A stretch of DNA of 64,000 bases from Novimethylophilus kurashikiensis (GCF_003112435.1 NZ_BDOQ01000002.1:372001-436000); one strand, 5' to 3'; positions 48,085-57,969 are shown, counted from the stretch's first letter. Program-made: numbers and translations. Notes: a model not told the origin generated them from the letters alone.

Positions 48085-50625
48085 ATGGCAATCATCGCCG
48101 ATTTTCAGGGGTATGTTTCCGAAAAGCGGCTAGCACTCATGGCCTACTTGCTGCTGACTGTCGCATATATCGCTAGCGGCAAGCTTGCGTTGATGCTGGC
48201 GCTTCCTCCTGGCTATGCCAGTCCCATTTTTCCTCCCGCCGGAATAGCGATTGCGGCTGTTTTCATCGGCGGCCGAAAGACACTTCCATGGATTTTTCTT
48301 GGGTCGCTGACGCTTAATGAGTGGGTCGGCTATACCAGCAATCACAAGATCGTACTCCAGGATGTCGAGGTAGCTTTCATCGTTGCCGTTGCTTCCATGT
48401 TGCAAGCGGCCCTGGCTGGCTGGTTTTTACGCCGAATAATTGATCAACAAGGTTCCTTAACTAATATCCGTAATAGCCTATTGTTCTTGTCGCTTACTCC
48501 GCTCATGTGCGTAACGAGTGCTACGCTTTCGGTGAGTGGTCTCTGGGCCGTAGGTGTGATCAATGCCACCGATTTCACAAGACAATGGTTGCCCTGGTGG
48601 CTGGGCGATACGTTGGGCGTAGTGGTGATGTTTCCGCTAATGCTCGCATTGCTTAACGAGCCACGAAAGTCACGTATGGGCAGTACCAACCTTATTGCCC
48701 TTCCCGTGCTGCTAGTTTTGGTTACAGGATTTCTTGCCGTCTACTTCATCCAGCAGTTTGCCGTCACAGAAACGCATAGCAAACAGCAGGATTATTTTGA
48801 TTATCAGGGTCGAGAAGTAACATTACGTATCGAACAGCGACTAGATGCCTATGCACAAATTCTGCGCGGTGCTAGAGGATTGTTTGTCGCATCCCAACAG
48901 GTCGAACGCAACGAGTTCCATGATTTTGTATCGTCTCTGGATTTGGAAAGACGCTATCCAGGCATACTCGGGATTGGCTTGTCGCTAATTGTTCATCCGG
49001 ATGATCTAGTTGCTCATATTTCATCTGTGCGGAAACAAGGATTCCCCGACTACACGCTATCCCCTCAGGGGCAGCGCGAGTTTTACACCTCCATTATCTA
49101 CATTGAACCGTTTTCCGGTCGCAACTTGCGCGCCTTTGGCTACGACATGTTTTCTGAACCGATACGTCGCACGGCAATGGAGCAGGCACGTGACCTGGAC
49201 AGATCCATCATGTCTGGCAAGGTCAAACTGGTACAAGAGACCGACAGAGAAGTCCAAAGCGGTTTTTTGATGTACCTGCCGGTGTACTTCAATGGCAGAC
49301 CGCATACAACCGTATCAGAGCGCCGCTCCAATATTCTCGGTTGGGTATATGCACCCTTCCGAATGAATGACCTGATGGCCGGCATACTAGGCGAACAGGT
49401 TCACAACATCGATCTTGAGATCTATGAGGGTACGACACCGAACGCCGAAACATTGATTTACGATAGTCGTCCCGACCAAGCGCAATCTACTGCACCACTA
49501 TTCCATTACACGAGCCAGATCAAGACCAGAGGGCAAATATGGACGGTCATGCTAACTTCCCAGTCAAACTTTGAAGCGACCATTGATACCAAGCGCATCA
49601 CAACTATTCGAACCAGCGGTTTTCTGATTACCATTTTGCTCTCATTAGTCATGTGGCTGCTAGCAGCTGGCCGTGCTCGCGCACTCAAGTTAGCGCAGGA
49701 CATGACCAGCGAGTTGCGACATAGCGAGGAGCGCCTAAAGGAAGCGCAGCGTGTTGCCCGTTTGGGTAGTTGGGAAGAAGATTTAACAACCCATCGTTTG
49801 GACTGGTCAGATGAAATGTATCGGATCTTCGAGCGCGATCCCACGTCATTTCAACCCACTTATGAAGCGGTACTGGAGGCAATTCACCCCGATGACCGTG
49901 CTCAAGTCGATAACGCCTTCAAGGAATCCGTCATTCATCATCAGCCGTGGGAAATCGAACATCGATTACTTATGACTGACAGCCGGGTCAAGTATTTACG
50001 GGCAAAAGGCGAGATTTCTTACGATAAGGAAACTCAGATGCTACGAAGTATCGGCGCTGTGCAGGATATCACCGAGCAGAGGCTGGCGCAGGAGCGTATC
50101 GAACACATGGCTCACTACGATACGCTGACCAATCTGCCAAACCGTACTCTGTTTTACGACCGCTTACGCCAGGCCATCTTCATGGCTCGCCGCAATAGGA
50201 ACGGCCTAACCTTGCTGTACATGGATTTGGATGGTTTTAAGGCCGTGAATGATTCGTTGGGGCATCAAGTGGGCGACTTGTTATTGATCGGCGTCGCAGA
50301 GCGCTTGTCTGAATGCGTGCGCGAAAGCGATACCGTATCGCGTTTGGGTGGGGATGAATTCACCATCATCTTCAGCGGCATGAACAGTGAGGAGGACGCC
50401 ATTGCTGAGGCAAAAAAGATTATTCAGAACATTTCCAGACCTTTTAAGTTAGATGGTAACAAAGTGACAATAGGCATCAGTATCGGTATTGCGCAATACA
50501 ACGAGAAGACTAATACCGAGGAAGATTTAATTAGGCGGGCTGATGAGGCAATGTACTCAGCAAAAGCCTCGGGAAAAAATACCTATCGCATTTCATCAAT
50601 GAACCAAGCGACTATTCCTAATTAG
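48085..50625 (+). CDS. Diguanylate cyclase with MASE1, CHASE and PAS domains
   Basis: Membrane receptor of 846 residues that makes cyclic-di-GMP. A MASE1 integral membrane sensor (about 18-220, eight helices) is followed by an extracytoplasmic CHASE domain (about 235-475), another helix (about 510-530), a PAS/PAC domain (about 555-670) and GGDEF (about 675-840). The LGGDEF motif is intact, at about 754-758, and preceded five residues upstream by inhibitory site RESD. No EAL domain follows. An adenine- or nucleobase-type ligand for CHASE is possible but unproved. Confidence 0.92.
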   Translation: MAIIADFQGYVSEKRLALMAYLLLTVAYIASGKLALMLALPPGYASPIFPPAGIAIAAVFIGGRKTLPWIFLGSLTLNEWVGYTSNHKIVLQDVEVAFIVAVASMLQAALAGWFLRRIIDQQGSLTNIRNSLLFLSLTPLMCVTSATLSVSGLWAVGVINATDFTRQWLPWWLGDTLGVVVMFPLMLALLNEPRKSRMGSTNLIALPVLLVLVTGFLAVYFIQQFAVTETHSKQQDYFDYQGREVTLRIEQRLDAYAQILRGARGLFVASQQVERNEFHDFVSSLDLERRYPGILGIGLSLIVHPDDLVAHISSVRKQGFPDYTLSPQGQREFYTSIIYIEPFSGRNLRAFGYDMFSEPIRRTAMEQARDLDRSIMSGKVKLVQETDREVQSGFLMYLPVYFNGRPHTTVSERRSNILGWVYAPFRMNDLMAGILGEQVHNIDLEIYEGTTPNAETLIYDSRPDQAQSTAPLFHYTSQIKTRGQIWTVMLTSQSNFEATIDTKRITTIRTSGFLITILLSLVMWLLAAGRARALKLAQDMTSELRHSEERLKEAQRVARLGSWEEDLTTHRLDWSDEMYRIFERDPTSFQPTYEAVLEAIHPDDRAQVDNAFKESVIHHQPWEIEHRLLMTDSRVKYLRAKGEISYDKETQMLRSIGAVQDITEQRLAQERIEHMAHYDTLTNLPNRTLFYDRLRQAIFMARRNRNGLTLLYMDLDGFKAVNDSLGHQVGDLLLIGVAERLSECVRESDTVSRLGGDEFTIIFSGMNSEEDAIAEAKKIIQNISRPFKLDGNKVTIGISIGIAQYNEKTNTEEDLIRRADEAMYSAKASGKNTYRISSMNQATIPN

Positions 50626-50764
50626 CTTTTTCATAGTCATGATACTTGAGCTTTCTTAAGTCCGAAGTTGACTGTCAGTTTTGGGTCGATAGTTGCCATC
50701 TCCAACCTGTTACAACGTACATTTCCCTAGTGGCTAATCTCAATAGGGCCTAACCCCGCACCTC

Positions 50765-50795
50765 TTGGCGCCATTGGAATACGCATTGGCGCCAT
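50765..50795. promoter_or_regulatory. Two TTGGCGCCAT copies 21 bp apart upstream of the SDR-AraC operon
   Basis: The palindromic decamer TTGGCGCCAT occurs at 50765-50774 and 50786-50795, two helical turns apart, about 100 bases before the reductase gene. This spacing fits a dimeric regulator site, possibly for the AraC-family protein encoded in the same operon. The surrounding 266-base gap has no gene. Confidence 0.5.
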
Positions 50796-50891
50796 CCGCT
50801 AGTTCAAAGAAAGCCCTTTCATCAGACAATTTCTCTGTGAAGTACGAATCAAAATTCAATTTTTTGGTATCGAATTTAATAGAGGAAATGC

Positions 50892-51980
50892 ATGATGCTC
50901 GATATAGATAAAACCAAGCCTGTATTGGTTACGGGGGCCACCGGCTATGTGGCTGGATGGATTGTTAAGCGTCTTCTGGATGAGGGCGTCACTGTGCATG
51001 CGGCTGTGCGTGATCCTTCCGATGCCAACAAGATCAAGCACCTCAACGACCTGGCATCCAAGTCGCCGGGCTCGATTCATTTCTTCAAGGCGGATTTGCT
51101 GGATCAAGGCTCGTATGAAAATGCGATGGCCGGATGTGAAATCGTGTTTCATACCGCTTCCCCCTTTACGCTGAACATTTCCGATCCGCAAAAAGATCTT
51201 GTCGACCCGGCTGTGCTTGGGACAAGAAATGTTCTCGATGCTGTCAATAAAACCGCCTCGGTAAAACGCGTGGTTTTGACGAGCAGTTGCGCAGCCATCT
51301 ATGGCGATACGGCGGACCGTGAAAATATCCCCAATGGGGTGTTTACGGAAGAACACTGGAATACGACATCCTCATTGCATCATCAGCCTTATTCGTTTTC
51401 CAAAACCGCAGCCGAGAAAGCTGCATGGGAGATTGCAAATAGTCAGTCTCGATGGAGTTTGGTGGTGATCAATCCCAGCTTTGTGATTGGTCCCGGGACG
51501 ATTCCGCATGTAGCATCGGAAAGCTTCAACCTGGTTCGTCAGTTGGGGAATGGGCGGCTGAAGGCCGGTCTTCCGGATATTGGGGTGGGGGCTATCGACG
51601 TGCGCGATTTGGCCGAAGCCCAGCTTCGCGCGGCCTATTTGCCTAACGCCAACGGGCGAAACATTATTTCAGGACACAACACATCGCTTTTAGGTCTTGC
51701 CCAGGCCCTTTTACCTCAATATAGTCAGTATCCAGTCCCGCGAAGGGCGCTTCCTAAATGGCTGATATGGTTGGTGGGACCGTTGGCAGACAAAACCACT
51801 ACTTGGAAATTCGTGTCGCGAAACGTAGGCTATCCATGGGTTGGAGACAATGGAAAAAGCATTCGTGAACTTGGCATGAGCTATCGGCCATTACAAGTCT
51901 CCATGCAGGAAATGTTTCAACAATTGATCGATCATGGTCAGCTTCCCGAACCTAAGGCTTGCTGCCCAAAGAAAGCTTAA
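50892..51980 (+). CDS. Extended short-chain reductase, dihydroflavonol-4-reductase-like
   Basis: NAD(P)-dependent oxidoreductase of 362 residues. The Rossmann motif TGATGYVAG (about 16-24) and the catalytic YSFSK motif (Tyr-x3-Lys) are present with an upstream serine region (VVLTSSCAAIYG). It matches the aldehyde/cinnamoyl-CoA/dihydroflavonol reductase branch of extended SDRs; the substrate is unknown. The C-terminal tail has CCPKKA. AGAGGAAA precedes the ATG pair. Three bases separate it from the AraC-type gene. Confidence 0.85.
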   Translation: MMLDIDKTKPVLVTGATGYVAGWIVKRLLDEGVTVHAAVRDPSDANKIKHLNDLASKSPGSIHFFKADLLDQGSYENAMAGCEIVFHTASPFTLNISDPQKDLVDPAVLGTRNVLDAVNKTASVKRVVLTSSCAAIYGDTADRENIPNGVFTEEHWNTTSSLHHQPYSFSKTAAEKAAWEIANSQSRWSLVVINPSFVIGPGTIPHVASESFNLVRQLGNGRLKAGLPDIGVGAIDVRDLAEAQLRAAYLPNANGRNIISGHNTSLLGLAQALLPQYSQYPVPRRALPKWLIWLVGPLADKTTTWKFVSRNVGYPWVGDNGKSIRELGMSYRPLQVSMQEMFQQLIDHGQLPEPKACCPKKA

Positions 51981-51983
51981 CCA

Positions 51984-52994
51984 TTGAAACGCGTGACTCA
52001 ATTTACGGTACAGCCTGGCTGGCGGCTGCTGATCTGCGATATTGGCGTTAATCCTGATGACGTATTGCGATTGGCGGGGCTTCCTTCGGACTTGTTCTCG
52101 CGCAAGGATGCCACCGTCAGCACAGCGCAGTATTTCCAGTTATGGCATGCCCTTGAGCAAGTGGATGGAACTCAAATGCTTCCTCTCAAGATTGGGAAGG
52201 CGATCTCGGTCGAGGCATTTGATCCTGCGATTTTTGCCAGTTTATGCAGCCCGAACCTGAATATCGCACTCCAGCGTTTATCCTCTTTCAAGAAACTCAT
52301 CGGTCCGATGACGCTGATCGTCGATGTGGGGGCAGAACGCACATCCATCACATTGGAGTGCTATGGGGATGATGGGCTTATGCCGCGAAACCTGGCGGTT
52401 ACGGAGCTTGTCTTCATCACGCAGCTCGTGAGATTGGGCACTCGTTATCGGATGATCCCCAAGGAGATAGTCCTGCCGGAATTGCCCGATCAGCTTGAAG
52501 CCTATGTTGACTATTTTGGGGTTGCTCCCAAACGGGGAAAGCTCACTAGGGTCTCTTTTTCCAAACAGGATGGCGTCCGGCCTTTCCTGACGGCCAATGA
52601 ATCAATGTGGGAGTTTTTTGAAGGAAGCCTGCGCAAGAGGCTATCGACGCTTGATTCGACGGCCAGGATGAGCGATCGCGTTAAGGCAGTGCTTTTGGAA
52701 GGATTGCCTGCCGGACAGTATTCAATTGATTTTGTTGCGAAGCAATTAGCCGTAAGTACCCGTACCTTGCAACGGCAATTGAGCGAAGAATCGACCAGTT
52801 TTACGGATGTTCTCAATGCCACGAGACAGCAACTGGCCATGCATTACCTGCGTAAACCGGCCATGGCGCAAGGCGAGATCGCCTATTTGCTTGGGTTCCA
52901 GGACGTCAACTCCTTCAATAGAGCATTTAAGGATTGGACGGGGACGACCCCAGGCAGCTATCGCCATAAAACCGAAATGCAATTGGTCAGTTAA
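51984..52994 (+). CDS. AraC-family transcriptional regulator (arabinose-binding-like N-terminal domain)
   Basis: Regulator of 336 residues with an N-terminal effector-binding domain of the kind in OruR/ArgR-type AraC proteins (about 20-210) and two C-terminal helix-turn-helix motifs (YSIDFVAKQLAVSTRTLQRQL and QGEIAYLLGFQDVNSFNRAFK in parts). It starts with TTG at 51984 or GTG at 51993; no strong ribosome-binding site marks either. Co-transcription with the reductase suggests it controls that gene in response to the reductase substrate. Confidence 0.88.
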   Translation: MKRVTQFTVQPGWRLLICDIGVNPDDVLRLAGLPSDLFSRKDATVSTAQYFQLWHALEQVDGTQMLPLKIGKAISVEAFDPAIFASLCSPNLNIALQRLSSFKKLIGPMTLIVDVGAERTSITLECYGDDGLMPRNLAVTELVFITQLVRLGTRYRMIPKEIVLPELPDQLEAYVDYFGVAPKRGKLTRVSFSKQDGVRPFLTANESMWEFFEGSLRKRLSTLDSTARMSDRVKAVLLEGLPAGQYSIDFVAKQLAVSTRTLQRQLSEESTSFTDVLNATRQQLAMHYLRKPAMAQGEIAYLLGFQDVNSFNRAFKDWTGTTPGSYRHKTEMQLVS

Positions 52995-53248
52995 CTGAAT
53001 TGGATTTGAATGAAGTTAACAAAGTATTCGGGAAGTGTAGCTCAGACCTTATGCTGGCTCACAAGCCGAACCTACTGACACGGCATTCTCAGTCTTTTAG
53101 TAGGGCTGGACTTCTCTCTCTAAAATATTCTGAAAATTCTATTCTCCGCCTTGCCAATGAGCGCTAAGACGTCTCAATGCGCCTCCAACCCCTGACGTCC
53201 CCCCACCTTTAGGATTATCATCGAACGATTCGATTGAGGATTTTTATC

Positions 53249-54040
53249 ATGCGTCGCAAGCTGGTTGTCGGGAATTGGAAAATGCATGGCAGCATCGCCA
53301 CCAACAAGGTGCTGCTGGAAGGTGTCATCAAAGGGGTTGGGCAGGCCAGGGATGCGGATTATGTGGTCTGCGTGCCGTACCCCTATCTTTGCCAGGCCCA
53401 GCACATGCTGGAAGGCACGAATATCGCCTGGGGGGCACAGAACTTATGCGCTCGAGGCGATGGGGCGGTGACGGGAGCGGTCTCGCCGACGATGCTGACC
53501 GATTGGGGCTGCACCTACGTCATCATCGGGCACTCCGAGCGGCGCATGCAGTTCCACGAGACCGACGATACGGCCGCGGCGCGTTTCCATGCGGCGCAAG
53601 AAGCCGGTATGACGCCTATCCTTTGCATGGGCGAAACGCGCGAGGAGCGGGATTCGGACTGGACGGAGTTCATTGTCGGGCGCCAGTTGGATTCCATCTT
53701 GCGGCGCTACGGGCCGGGCGTGTTGAAGAATTCCATCCTGGCTTATGAGCCGCTTTGGGCGGTGGGGACGGGGCATCCGGCGACGCCCGAACAGGCGCAG
53801 GAAGTCCATGCCTTTATCCGCGCCCGCATTGCCCGGTGCGATGCCGAAATTGCGGCCAAGGTGCGCATCCTATACGGCGGCAGCGTCAAGCCGGAAAACG
53901 CCGCGCAGTTGTTCCGCATGCCGGATATCGACGGCGGGTTGATCGGCGGGGCTTCGCTCACGGCAGAGAGTTTCGTGCCGATCTGCCTGGCGGCGAACGC
54001 GCTCGATGCGGCGACCATGCATTGGGCGGCGGCGCTTTAA
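53249..54040 (+). CDS. tpiA: Triosephosphate isomerase
   Basis: Cytoplasmic glycolytic and Calvin-cycle enzyme of 263 residues interconverting dihydroxyacetone phosphate and glyceraldehyde 3-phosphate. Active-site motifs are NWKMHG (Lys), IIGHSERR (His) and AYEPLWAVGTG (Glu with phosphate loop), plus GGSVKPENA and GGLIGGASL. The ATG at 53249 follows GAGGA nine bases upstream. The usual neighbours secG and nuo genes are absent; the next gene is a DUF2721 protein. Confidence 0.94.
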   Translation: MRRKLVVGNWKMHGSIATNKVLLEGVIKGVGQARDADYVVCVPYPYLCQAQHMLEGTNIAWGAQNLCARGDGAVTGAVSPTMLTDWGCTYVIIGHSERRMQFHETDDTAAARFHAAQEAGMTPILCMGETREERDSDWTEFIVGRQLDSILRRYGPGVLKNSILAYEPLWAVGTGHPATPEQAQEVHAFIRARIARCDAEIAAKVRILYGGSVKPENAAQLFRMPDIDGGLIGGASLTAESFVPICLAANALDAATMHWAAAL

Positions 54041-54052
54041 GCGGGTGGGGAT

Positions 54053-54487
54053 TTGGTGGAAAACGTCACGCAACTCACGTCCGTCGCCCATGTGATTCAA
54101 CTGGCCGTTGCGCCGGTGTTTCTGCTGACGGGCGTCGGCTCCATCCTGGCCGTATTGTCGAACCGGCTGGCACGCATCGTGGACCGCTACCGGGCGCTCA
54201 ACAATGCGTCGGAAGCCGTGCGCCAGGCGCACGATGTGGAAATGTCGGTGCTGATGCGGCGTTCGAAGTGGGTGAACCGTGCGATTACGCTGTGCACCTG
54301 CTCGGCGCTGTTGATTTGTATCGTCATTGCGGCCTTGTTCGTCGGCGCGCAAATGAGCGTCGATCCTTCCAACGCGGTGTCATTGCTGTTTATCTCGGCC
54401 ATGGTGGCGCTGATTTCCGGCCTGCTGTGCTTTTTGCGCGAGATTTTCCTCGCCACCGGCAGCATTATCGTACAGAGCCGTCGCTAG
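54053..54487 (+). CDS. DUF2721 family membrane protein
   Basis: Membrane protein of about 144 residues with three predicted helices (about 11-34, 80-100, 107-136). The motif VAPVFLLTGVGSILAVLSNRLARIVDR is the DUF2721 signature. No function is known for the family. It begins 12 bases after tpiA with TTG at 54053 or GTG at 54056, following a GGGTGGGGA stretch, so it is likely in the same transcript. It converges with the GDSL hydrolase gene. Confidence 0.82.
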   Translation: MVENVTQLTSVAHVIQLAVAPVFLLTGVGSILAVLSNRLARIVDRYRALNNASEAVRQAHDVEMSVLMRRSKWVNRAITLCTCSALLICIVIAALFVGAQMSVDPSNAVSLLFISAMVALISGLLCFLREIFLATGSIIVQSRR

Positions 54488-54493
54488 GCTTTT

Positions 54494-55723
54494 CTAGGGA
54501 AGCAGCGTCTTTAGATCCAAGCCGTCGGCCATCGCCTGGCTGCCTGCGTCATTAGGATGCAGATGGTCGCCTACATCATAGGTCGGCAGCAGTTTTCCCG
54601 GATGTGCCGGATCGCGCAGCAGAGCATCGAAATCTGCCACGGCATCGAGCTCGCCGCTCGTGCGTATCCACTGGTTGAGCGCCTGCCGAACCTTTTCTTT
54701 CTCCGCCGAGTAATAAACCGCACCTTCAAAGGGCAGCAAGGTGCCGCCAATAACACGAACACCGTGGATATGCGCCCGAGCAATCAATTGACGGTAGGCC
54801 GCAATGAGCGCTTCCGCTTTGGGTATTTCCGCCCCTTTGTCGATGCTGCCCGCCCAACCGATATCGTTGATGCCCAGCAGCACGATTACGCTGGCGATGC
54901 CCGGCTGGCTTAACACGTCATCATCGAAACGGGCGAGGGCGTTGGTGCCCATGCGGTCTTTCAGCAAGCGGGCGCCGGAAATGCCGGCGTTAATCACGGC
55001 GACGGGTTTGTTGGCGAAACGCTGCGCGAGCAAATCCGGCCAGCGGCGATTGGCGTCCTGCGTGGTGGCATTGCCGTCGGTAATGGAGTCACCTAGGGTT
55101 GCGATGACACGCGTTTCCGACCTGGTCTCGACCAACAATTCGCTGACGAACACCCGCGATTTGCTGCGGCCGGACCAGACGGCGATTTCATTGCCGCTGA
55201 CGTTGCCGGGAGCGATATAGGCCGTCTGCAGACCATCCCAATGGAAGGTGGTGAGCGGTGTTAAGTCCGGCAGGTAGATGGAGACGGCCAGATTGGAGAA
55301 TGGCTGGGCCTCCAGTTCGACCGGGTCACTGACGACAGGTGCACCGGGCGGAATATCTATCGAGGCATTACCGCCGAACGTGAGTTTTCTATCCGAACCG
55401 GCAACGAGGTTGCCCGCACCCTGGCTGAGCCCGAGATGAGCTTCGCCCAGATGCAGCGGCGTCTTCCCAAAACGATTTGAAATCACCACGCGCCAACGCT
55501 TACCGCCGAGACTGACACGGGCGATTTGCCGCACGGTGCTGTTGTTGAGGGATTCGGGAATGCGAACGGGAGTGGGATAGCTGTTATCCCAAACCGGCTG
55601 CGGACTGGCGGTCCAGGTAGCGGCCCAGCGGGCGGGAGACTCTTCGGCGCAGGCGAGGGTAACGCAGGCGAGCAGCGCGGCAGCGATCAGGGAAAGCCAC
55701 CGCGCCGGCATCGCTTTAGTCAC
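54494..55723 (-). CDS. Exported SGNH/GDSL-family hydrolase
   Basis: Secreted esterase- or lipase-like protein of 409 residues with a signal peptide of about 27 residues. The nucleophile motif is TLGDSITDG, the oxyanion-loop region GINDIG and the catalytic Asp-x2-His is in DHLHPNDAG. The N-terminal 190 residues form an extra beta-rich domain seen in the longer SGNH hydrolases acting on polysaccharide or xylan acetyl groups. A GTG at 55723 overlaps mqo; an ATG at 55711 is the alternative start. The substrate is unknown. Confidence 0.83.
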   Translation of the reverse strand: MTKAMPARWLSLIAAALLACVTLACAEESPARWAATWTASPQPVWDNSYPTPVRIPESLNNSTVRQIARVSLGGKRWRVVISNRFGKTPLHLGEAHLGLSQGAGNLVAGSDRKLTFGGNASIDIPPGAPVVSDPVELEAQPFSNLAVSIYLPDLTPLTTFHWDGLQTAYIAPGNVSGNEIAVWSGRSKSRVFVSELLVETRSETRVIATLGDSITDGNATTQDANRRWPDLLAQRFANKPVAVINAGISGARLLKDRMGTNALARFDDDVLSQPGIASVIVLLGINDIGWAGSIDKGAEIPKAEALIAAYRQLIARAHIHGVRVIGGTLLPFEGAVYYSAEKEKVRQALNQWIRTSGELDAVADFDALLRDPAHPGKLLPTYDVGDHLHPNDAGSQAMADGLDLKTLLP

Positions 55724-57203
55724 GCTGCAATCCCAGGATTGAAAGCGTGCGTTGTCGTACTCGATGCAGCAAATCGGCGTTCTCGACGAGCGATTGCCCG
55801 TAAGACGGCACCAGGGCCTGCATCTTGTCGCGCCAGGCCGCTTCGTCGAAACGCTTGCCGAAGCAACGCTTCAGCACATCGATCATGGCTGGGACCGAGG
55901 TGGATGCGCCTGGAGATGCGCCAAGCAGCGCAGCCAGCGAGCCGTCCGCTGCGGCTACGATTTCGGTACCGAATTCGAGCTTGCCCCATTTTTCGCCGCA
56001 TTGCTTGATGATCTGCACGCGCTTGCCGGCAAAGGCCAGGGTCCAGTCTTCTTCTCGCGCATCGGGGTAGAAATTGCGCAGCGCGGCGACACGTTCGGCA
56101 TGCGACTGGAATACTTCGCCGATCAGGTAGCGGGTGAGGTCCATGTTGTGAAAACCCGCGCCCAACATCGATTTAAGATTGTTGGGCTTGATGGAAGAAA
56201 TCAGGTCCAGGTACGAACCACGCTTCTGGAACTTGGTAGTAAAGCCTGCGAATGGGCCGAACAGAAGCGCGGGTTTGCCGTCGATGATGCGTGTATCCAG
56301 ATGCGGCACCGACATCGGCGGCGCGCCCAGCGGTGCTTTGCCGTAGACCTTGGCATGGTGCTGGCTGACGACTTCAGGCCGGTTGCATACCAGCCATTGC
56401 CCGCTGACGGGGAAACCGCCGTAGCCGCGGCTTTCTGCGATGCCGGATTTTTGCAGCAAGGGCAGGGCGCCGCCACCCGCACCGAGGAAGACGAAGCCGG
56501 CCTCGACCACCGTATCCTTGCCGTTTTGATGATCCCGCAGTCGCACGCGCCATTTGCCGTTTTTAAGACGATCCAGCGACGCGACTTCATGTTTGAGCCG
56601 TAGTTCGAAATTGGAATGCTGTTGGAGCGCAGAAACTAAATGACGGGTCAGCGCGCCGAAATCGACATCGGAACCGTAAGCGACGCGCGTGGCAGCCAGG
56701 GCCTGCGCCGAGTCGCGCTGCTGCATGGCGAGCGGCATCCATTCGGCAAGCTGGCCGCGATCCTCGCTGTATTGCATGTCGGCGAACAAATGATGGGCGC
56801 TTAGCTTGGCGTGGCGTTCGCGTAAAAACGCCACGTCATTTTCGCCCCACACCAAGCTAAGGTGCGGCGCCGGATTGATGAATTTGGTGGGCTCCGGCAG
56901 CACCCGTTTCTCTACTAGTCCGGACCAGAGTTGCAGCGAGGTTTCGAAAGCCGCATTGATGGCCAGCGCGCGGTTGATAGCAACGGAGCCATCTGCAGCT
57001 TGCGGAGTGTAGTTAAGCTCGCAATAGCCGGCGTGGCCGGTGCCTGCGTTGTTCCAGCCATCTGAGCTTTCTGCGGCAACGCGGTCCAGGCGCTCGGCCA
57101 TGAGGATGGAAAGGCTGGGGTCGACTTGTGCCAGCATCGTGCCCAGCGTGGCGCTCATGACGCCGCCGCCTACGAGCAGCACATCTACTTGTTGTTCGGG
57201 CAT
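55716..57203 (-). CDS. mqo: Malate:quinone oxidoreductase
   Basis: Peripheral membrane flavoprotein of 495 residues that oxidises malate to oxaloacetate and reduces quinone. The FAD motif is LLVGGGVMSATLG (9-21), and the family signatures AAESSDGWNNAGTGHAGYCE and FLGAGGGALPLLQKSG are present. The length is normal. Translation starts at 57203, the likely head of an operon with the GDSL hydrolase gene, whose start overlaps its end. The enzyme replaces or complements NAD-linked malate dehydrogenase. Confidence 0.95.
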   Translation of the reverse strand: MPEQQVDVLLVGGGVMSATLGTMLAQVDPSLSILMAERLDRVAAESSDGWNNAGTGHAGYCELNYTPQAADGSVAINRALAINAAFETSLQLWSGLVEKRVLPEPTKFINPAPHLSLVWGENDVAFLRERHAKLSAHHLFADMQYSEDRGQLAEWMPLAMQQRDSAQALAATRVAYGSDVDFGALTRHLVSALQQHSNFELRLKHEVASLDRLKNGKWRVRLRDHQNGKDTVVEAGFVFLGAGGGALPLLQKSGIAESRGYGGFPVSGQWLVCNRPEVVSQHHAKVYGKAPLGAPPMSVPHLDTRIIDGKPALLFGPFAGFTTKFQKRGSYLDLISSIKPNNLKSMLGAGFHNMDLTRYLIGEVFQSHAERVAALRNFYPDAREEDWTLAFAGKRVQIIKQCGEKWGKLEFGTEIVAAADGSLAALLGASPGASTSVPAMIDVLKRCFGKRFDEAAWRDKMQALVPSYGQSLVENADLLHRVRQRTLSILGLQRD

Positions 57204-57501
57204 TGAAAAATCGATTCGTTAAAGTTTGGATCGGAAATTGGATCGAAAAGCCGGCCCGAAGGACTCAGGCGCACCCCGAATGATAGGCATCTCAAAGGCT
57301 TCTGTAAAATAAGCGGGTTGGGCCGGGTTTTTACAAAAATTTAATCCGATTTGAATTATTGCCCTGGCATAAACGGTCATAATTCGAAGGTTTTGTTTTA
57401 GTATGCTTGGCCGGATACAAACCGATACAAAAAAAGCACCTGATGACAAACCGGGGATACACGCCCAGGTTAACTTTTCAAACGTTGCAAGGAGAACTTA
57501 A
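57204..57501. promoter_or_regulatory. Divergent promoter region between mqo and ompH-like gene
   Basis: 298 bases without a gene, with AT-rich tracts (57330-57400). It must contain the promoters for mqo and for the chaperone-pump operon, but I cannot assign -35/-10 pairs with confidence. AAGGAG at 57489-57494 is the ribosome-binding site of the following gene. Confidence 0.4.
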
Positions 57502-57969
57502 TTGAACCAATTTCTGAAAACCCTGTTGGCTGCCAGTCTCGCCCTGAGCGTCTTTTCCGCGACTGCTGCCGACATGAAGGTCGGCTTCGTCAATGTCGAC
57601 CGTCTGCTGAAGAATGCGCCGCAGACCGCAGAAGTCGGCAAGAAGCTGGAAAAGGAATTCAGCCCCCGCGCGGCAGAACTCGACCGTCTGAAGAAGCAGA
57701 TCAGCGACCAGGAAACCGCTGGCAAGGATGCTTCCAGCCTGCGCCTCGATTTCGAACGTAAGCAGCGCGAACTCAACGAAGACATCAACATTCGCAAGAG
57801 CGAAGAGTTGGCAACCCTGCAAGACCGCATCAACAAGACCATCAACACCATTGCCGAATCCGAAGGCTACGATCTGGTGGTGTACAGCGGGATCGTCTAT
57901 GCCAACAAGCGCACCGACATTACCGACAAAGTCCTTAAATCTCTGGGTGCCGCGCCAAGCAGTAAGTAA
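57502..57969 (+). CDS. OmpH/Skp-family periplasmic chaperone
   Basis: Exported protein of 155 residues with a signal peptide (ending ATAAD, about residue 23) and a mature chain that is almost entirely charged coiled coil, as in Skp/OmpH, which binds unfolded outer membrane proteins. The MKVGFVNVDRLLKNAP opening is the family signature. Translation starts with TTG, supported by AAGGAG seven bases upstream. It is followed 20 bases later by an mdtABC-like pump operon instead of the usual bamA/lpxD neighbours, so this is probably a second, pump-linked copy. Confidence 0.88.
   Translation: MNQFLKTLLAASLALSVFSATAADMKVGFVNVDRLLKNAPQTAEVGKKLEKEFSPRAAELDRLKKQISDQETAGKDASSLRLDFERKQRELNEDINIRKSEELATLQDRINKTINTIAESEGYDLVVYSGIVYANKRTDITDKVLKSLGAAPSSK

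Noticed and set aside
57352-57385. Sigma-70 promoter for the ompH-like gene (TTGAAT or TTGCCC with CATAAT)
   Set aside because: The spacers would be 21 or 13 bases, both outside the normal range.
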